Shown here one piece after another: positions 43,456 to 44,846 of a stretch of 44,846 nt of DNA. The translations under genes and the position numbers were made by a program. The notes under the pieces are model-generated. The model was given only the letters and a program-made list of their open reading frames with translations. It did no database searches and was not told where the DNA came from. Location: positions 1-44,846 of the forward strand of contig MEOL01000002.1 of NCBI GenBank assembly GCA_001769215.1. Reading direction: 5' to 3'. Each line of letters begins with the position of its first letter. The first letter of the stretch is position 1. Source of the DNA: Bacteroidetes bacterium GWF2_41_31. Its GTDB lineage: Bacteria > Bacteroidota > Bacteroidia > Bacteroidales > F082.

Positions 43456-44181
43456 ATGAATACATTACAGGAACAAATGATAGGTGAATTGGTAGCACAA
43501 GACTACCGCACAGCATCGGTTTTTAAAAAATACGGAATAGATTTTTGCTGCCAGGGCAACACAACCATCCATGATGCTTGTGAAAAGAAAAGCATCGATG
43601 CCGGCCTCGTGCTAAAGGACCTGGATGAGGTAGCCCGGGAAAAAGGTAGTACAATCGATTATCAAACATGGCCATTGGACTTGCTCATCGATTATATCAT
43701 GAAAAAGCACCACCGGTATGTGGAAGAAAAATCCGTGGAAATAGTACCCTATCTGAATAAAATATGCGAGGTTCACGGCGAACGACATCCTGAACTTTTT
43801 GAAATCAACGTTCTTTTTAACGATTCCGTTGGGGTGCTGGCCCAGCATATGAAGAAAGAAGAATTGGATTTGTTTCCTTATATCCAAAAAATGGTGCAAG
43901 CCAAACATGAAGGCACTAAAATAGTTGTGCCTGGCTTTGGCAGCATTGAAAACCTGATAAGCATAATGGAGGAAGAACATACCATCGAAGGTGACCGTTT
44001 TAGAAAAATTGAGGAGCTAAGCAATCATTATACAACACCTGCAGATGCCTGTAATACCTACCGGGTAACAATTGCACTACTGAAAGAATTTGAAGAGGAT
44101 TTGCATTTGCATATTCATTTGGAGAATAATATTTTGTTCCCCAAGTCTATTAAATTGGAGAAAGAATTAATCACTTACTAA
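43456..44181 (+). CDS. ric: Iron-sulfur cluster repair di-iron protein (RIC; ScdA/YtfE/DnrN family)
   Basis: 241 residues, the usual RIC length. The N-terminal ScdA_N domain (DYRTASVFKKYGIDFCC, then IHDACEKKSID) is followed by a hemerythrin-like four-helix bundle. Its likely iron ligands are visible in the family order: KHHRYVEE, VHGERHPE, QHMKKEELDLFPYI, EEEHTIEGD, and HLHIHLENNILFP. RIC proteins repair iron-sulfur clusters damaged by nitric oxide or peroxide, in the cytoplasm. The gene follows the Rrf2 regulator by 62 bases with an operator copy between, and a DUF2249 gene follows by 19 bases, forming a stress-response unit. Confidence 0.93.
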   Translation: MNTLQEQMIGELVAQDYRTASVFKKYGIDFCCQGNTTIHDACEKKSIDAGLVLKDLDEVAREKGSTIDYQTWPLDLLIDYIMKKHHRYVEEKSVEIVPYLNKICEVHGERHPELFEINVLFNDSVGVLAQHMKKEELDLFPYIQKMVQAKHEGTKIVVPGFGSIENLISIMEEEHTIEGDRFRKIEELSNHYTTPADACNTYRVTIALLKEFEEDLHLHIHLENNILFPKSIKLEKELITY

Positions 44182-44200
44182 ACTTAAACCAATATAAGTG

Positions 44201-44728
44201 ATGAAAAAAGAAAATATAATAACGTTGGATGTGAGGCCTATCCTGGCATCTGGCACCGATCCTTTTATCACCATCATGGCGGCTCTCGATAAACTCCCTG
44301 CCGGACATACCCTGGAAATTGTCAACTCGTTCGAGCCTATCCCATTACTAAATAAATTGAAAAAAGAGGGTTATGATTACGAAACTGATCGCTCGGATAT
44401 TTCTGTAGTACATACCTTTATTGAAAAAATAGAAGATCAACCAGTTGAAGAAATCAAGCCGACTTCCAAGCGTGAATCCATGTCGTTTGAGGAATGTGAA
44501 TCCAAATTCAAAGGGTGCATGGTGGAGCTGGATGTGCGCCACCTGGAGATGCCCATGCCGATGGTTACCATTCTCGAATCGCTTGAAACATTAAAAGAAG
44601 GGGAGGCATTGTTTATCCACCACCAAAGGTTGCCACAGTTCCTGTTGCCCGAATTAGAAAACCGACATTATATCTGGGCTTCAAAAGTAGTGGATGAAGG
44701 CAACACCAAACTGATAATCTTTAAGTAA
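44201..44728 (+). CDS. Protein with two DUF2249 domains
   Basis: 175 residues from the ATG at 44201; an in-frame GTG at 44198 is also possible. Two DUF2249 units are visible. The first, at about residues 5-70, contains ITLDVRPILASGTDPF, LPAGHTLEIVNSFEPIPL and LKKEGYDYE. The second, at about 108-175, contains VELDVRHLEMPMPM, LKEGEALFIHHQRLPQFLLP and LENRHYIW. DUF2249 has a small TusA-like fold and is often encoded beside RIC, nitrite/nitric-oxide metabolism and hemerythrin genes; its biochemical role is unknown. It lies 19 bases after the RIC gene and its stop overlaps the next ATG by one base (TAATG). Confidence 0.85.
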   Translation: MKKENIITLDVRPILASGTDPFITIMAALDKLPAGHTLEIVNSFEPIPLLNKLKKEGYDYETDRSDISVVHTFIEKIEDQPVEEIKPTSKRESMSFEECESKFKGCMVELDVRHLEMPMPMVTILESLETLKEGEALFIHHQRLPQFLLPELENRHYIWASKVVDEGNTKLIIFK

Positions 44729-44846
44729 TGCAGCCAGGTTTAAGTACTAAAAACGCAACTTCCATCTGGGTGGTGGCGCCTCATTTTCTGGTGGGCACCC
44801 TGGTTTTTTTAATCGCCACCACTATGCTGGCATTCAATCAGGACGC
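44728..44846 (+). CDS. N-terminus of a membrane protein in the RIC/DUF2249 operon (partial)
   Basis: ATG at 44728 overlaps the stop of the DUF2249 gene and opens 39 codons to the window end. After a polar start (MQPGLSTKNATS), a strongly hydrophobic segment follows (IWVVAPHFLVGTLVFLIATT), so this is a membrane protein. The PHF segment at the head of the first helix and the operon context suggest a haem-containing or nitric-oxide-related membrane protein (NnrS-like or haem-copper-oxidase-like), but too little is visible to assign it. Confidence 0.6.
   Translation, partial: MQPGLSTKNATSIWVVAPHFLVGTLVFLIATTMLAFNQD

Overview
The window is bacterial chromosome from a member of the Bacteroidota, most likely a free-living Bacteroidia/Marinilabiliales-like organism. 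Three things support this. It carries a type IX secretion (T9SS) locus (porP/sprF family, gldJ, two porU-type peptidases, porV) and three secreted proteins with type A sorting domains. Many genes are preceded by the phylum's -7 element TAnnTTTG, several with a TTG or TTTG box exactly 19 bases upstream. It also has Bacteroidota-specific families such as TamL-type Omp85 lipoproteins and BlaR1-TonB fusions. The GC content looks moderate to low. There is no rRNA and no CRISPR array.

Layout. 1-3675: start of a minus-strand gene with a textbook promoter, a repeat-rich spacer, then a LysM/periplasmic-binding-protein-like protein coupled to a MORN-repeat lipoprotein. 3698-5782: a BlaI/BlaR1-type regulator pair with three copies of the palindrome AACTAA-N4-TTAGTT. 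5962-10045: glutamate dehydrogenase, a POT peptide transporter and a YhcC-type radical SAM protein, the first two ending in clear terminators. 10227-13252: two T9SS cargo proteins. 13375-15682: membrane protein, winged-helix regulator and CreD, with the same inverted-repeat operator candidate before the first gene and before creD. 15683-16302: gene-free, with four GGTRC-N3-GYACC palindromes. 16303-19209: a large T9SS cargo protein with a tandem internal duplication and interleaved domains. 19516-23321: NhaD antiporter, convergent with murF-anmK.

23378-35656 is the core T9SS locus. gldJ and a porP/sprF gene run leftward; two successive full-length C25 (PorU-type) peptidases, porV and ispF run rightward. 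Both PorU-type proteins keep the His and Cys of the C25 active site. The locus presumably supplies the attachment machinery for the sorting-domain cargo encoded nearby.

35669-42356: a RecD-like helicase and TamL on the minus strand, tRNA-Val with a broken 5' tRNA copy in its leader, ComEC, and tRNA-Asp. Right after tRNA-Asp lies the N-terminal remnant of a tyrosine integrase, a scar of an integrated element. 42895-44846: an apparent nitrosative-stress/iron-sulfur repair regulon (three-cysteine Rrf2 regulator, RIC di-iron repair protein, double DUF2249 protein, and the start of a membrane protein). A perfect 24-base palindrome precedes the regulator and a degenerate copy precedes the repair gene.

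The least ordinary observations are the interleaved PKD/carboxypeptidase-regulatory-like domain order, the tandem porU pair, three separate operator families readable from repeated palindromes, and the tRNA-Val fragment carrying an inserted palindrome. No obviously new defence or biosynthetic system was seen.
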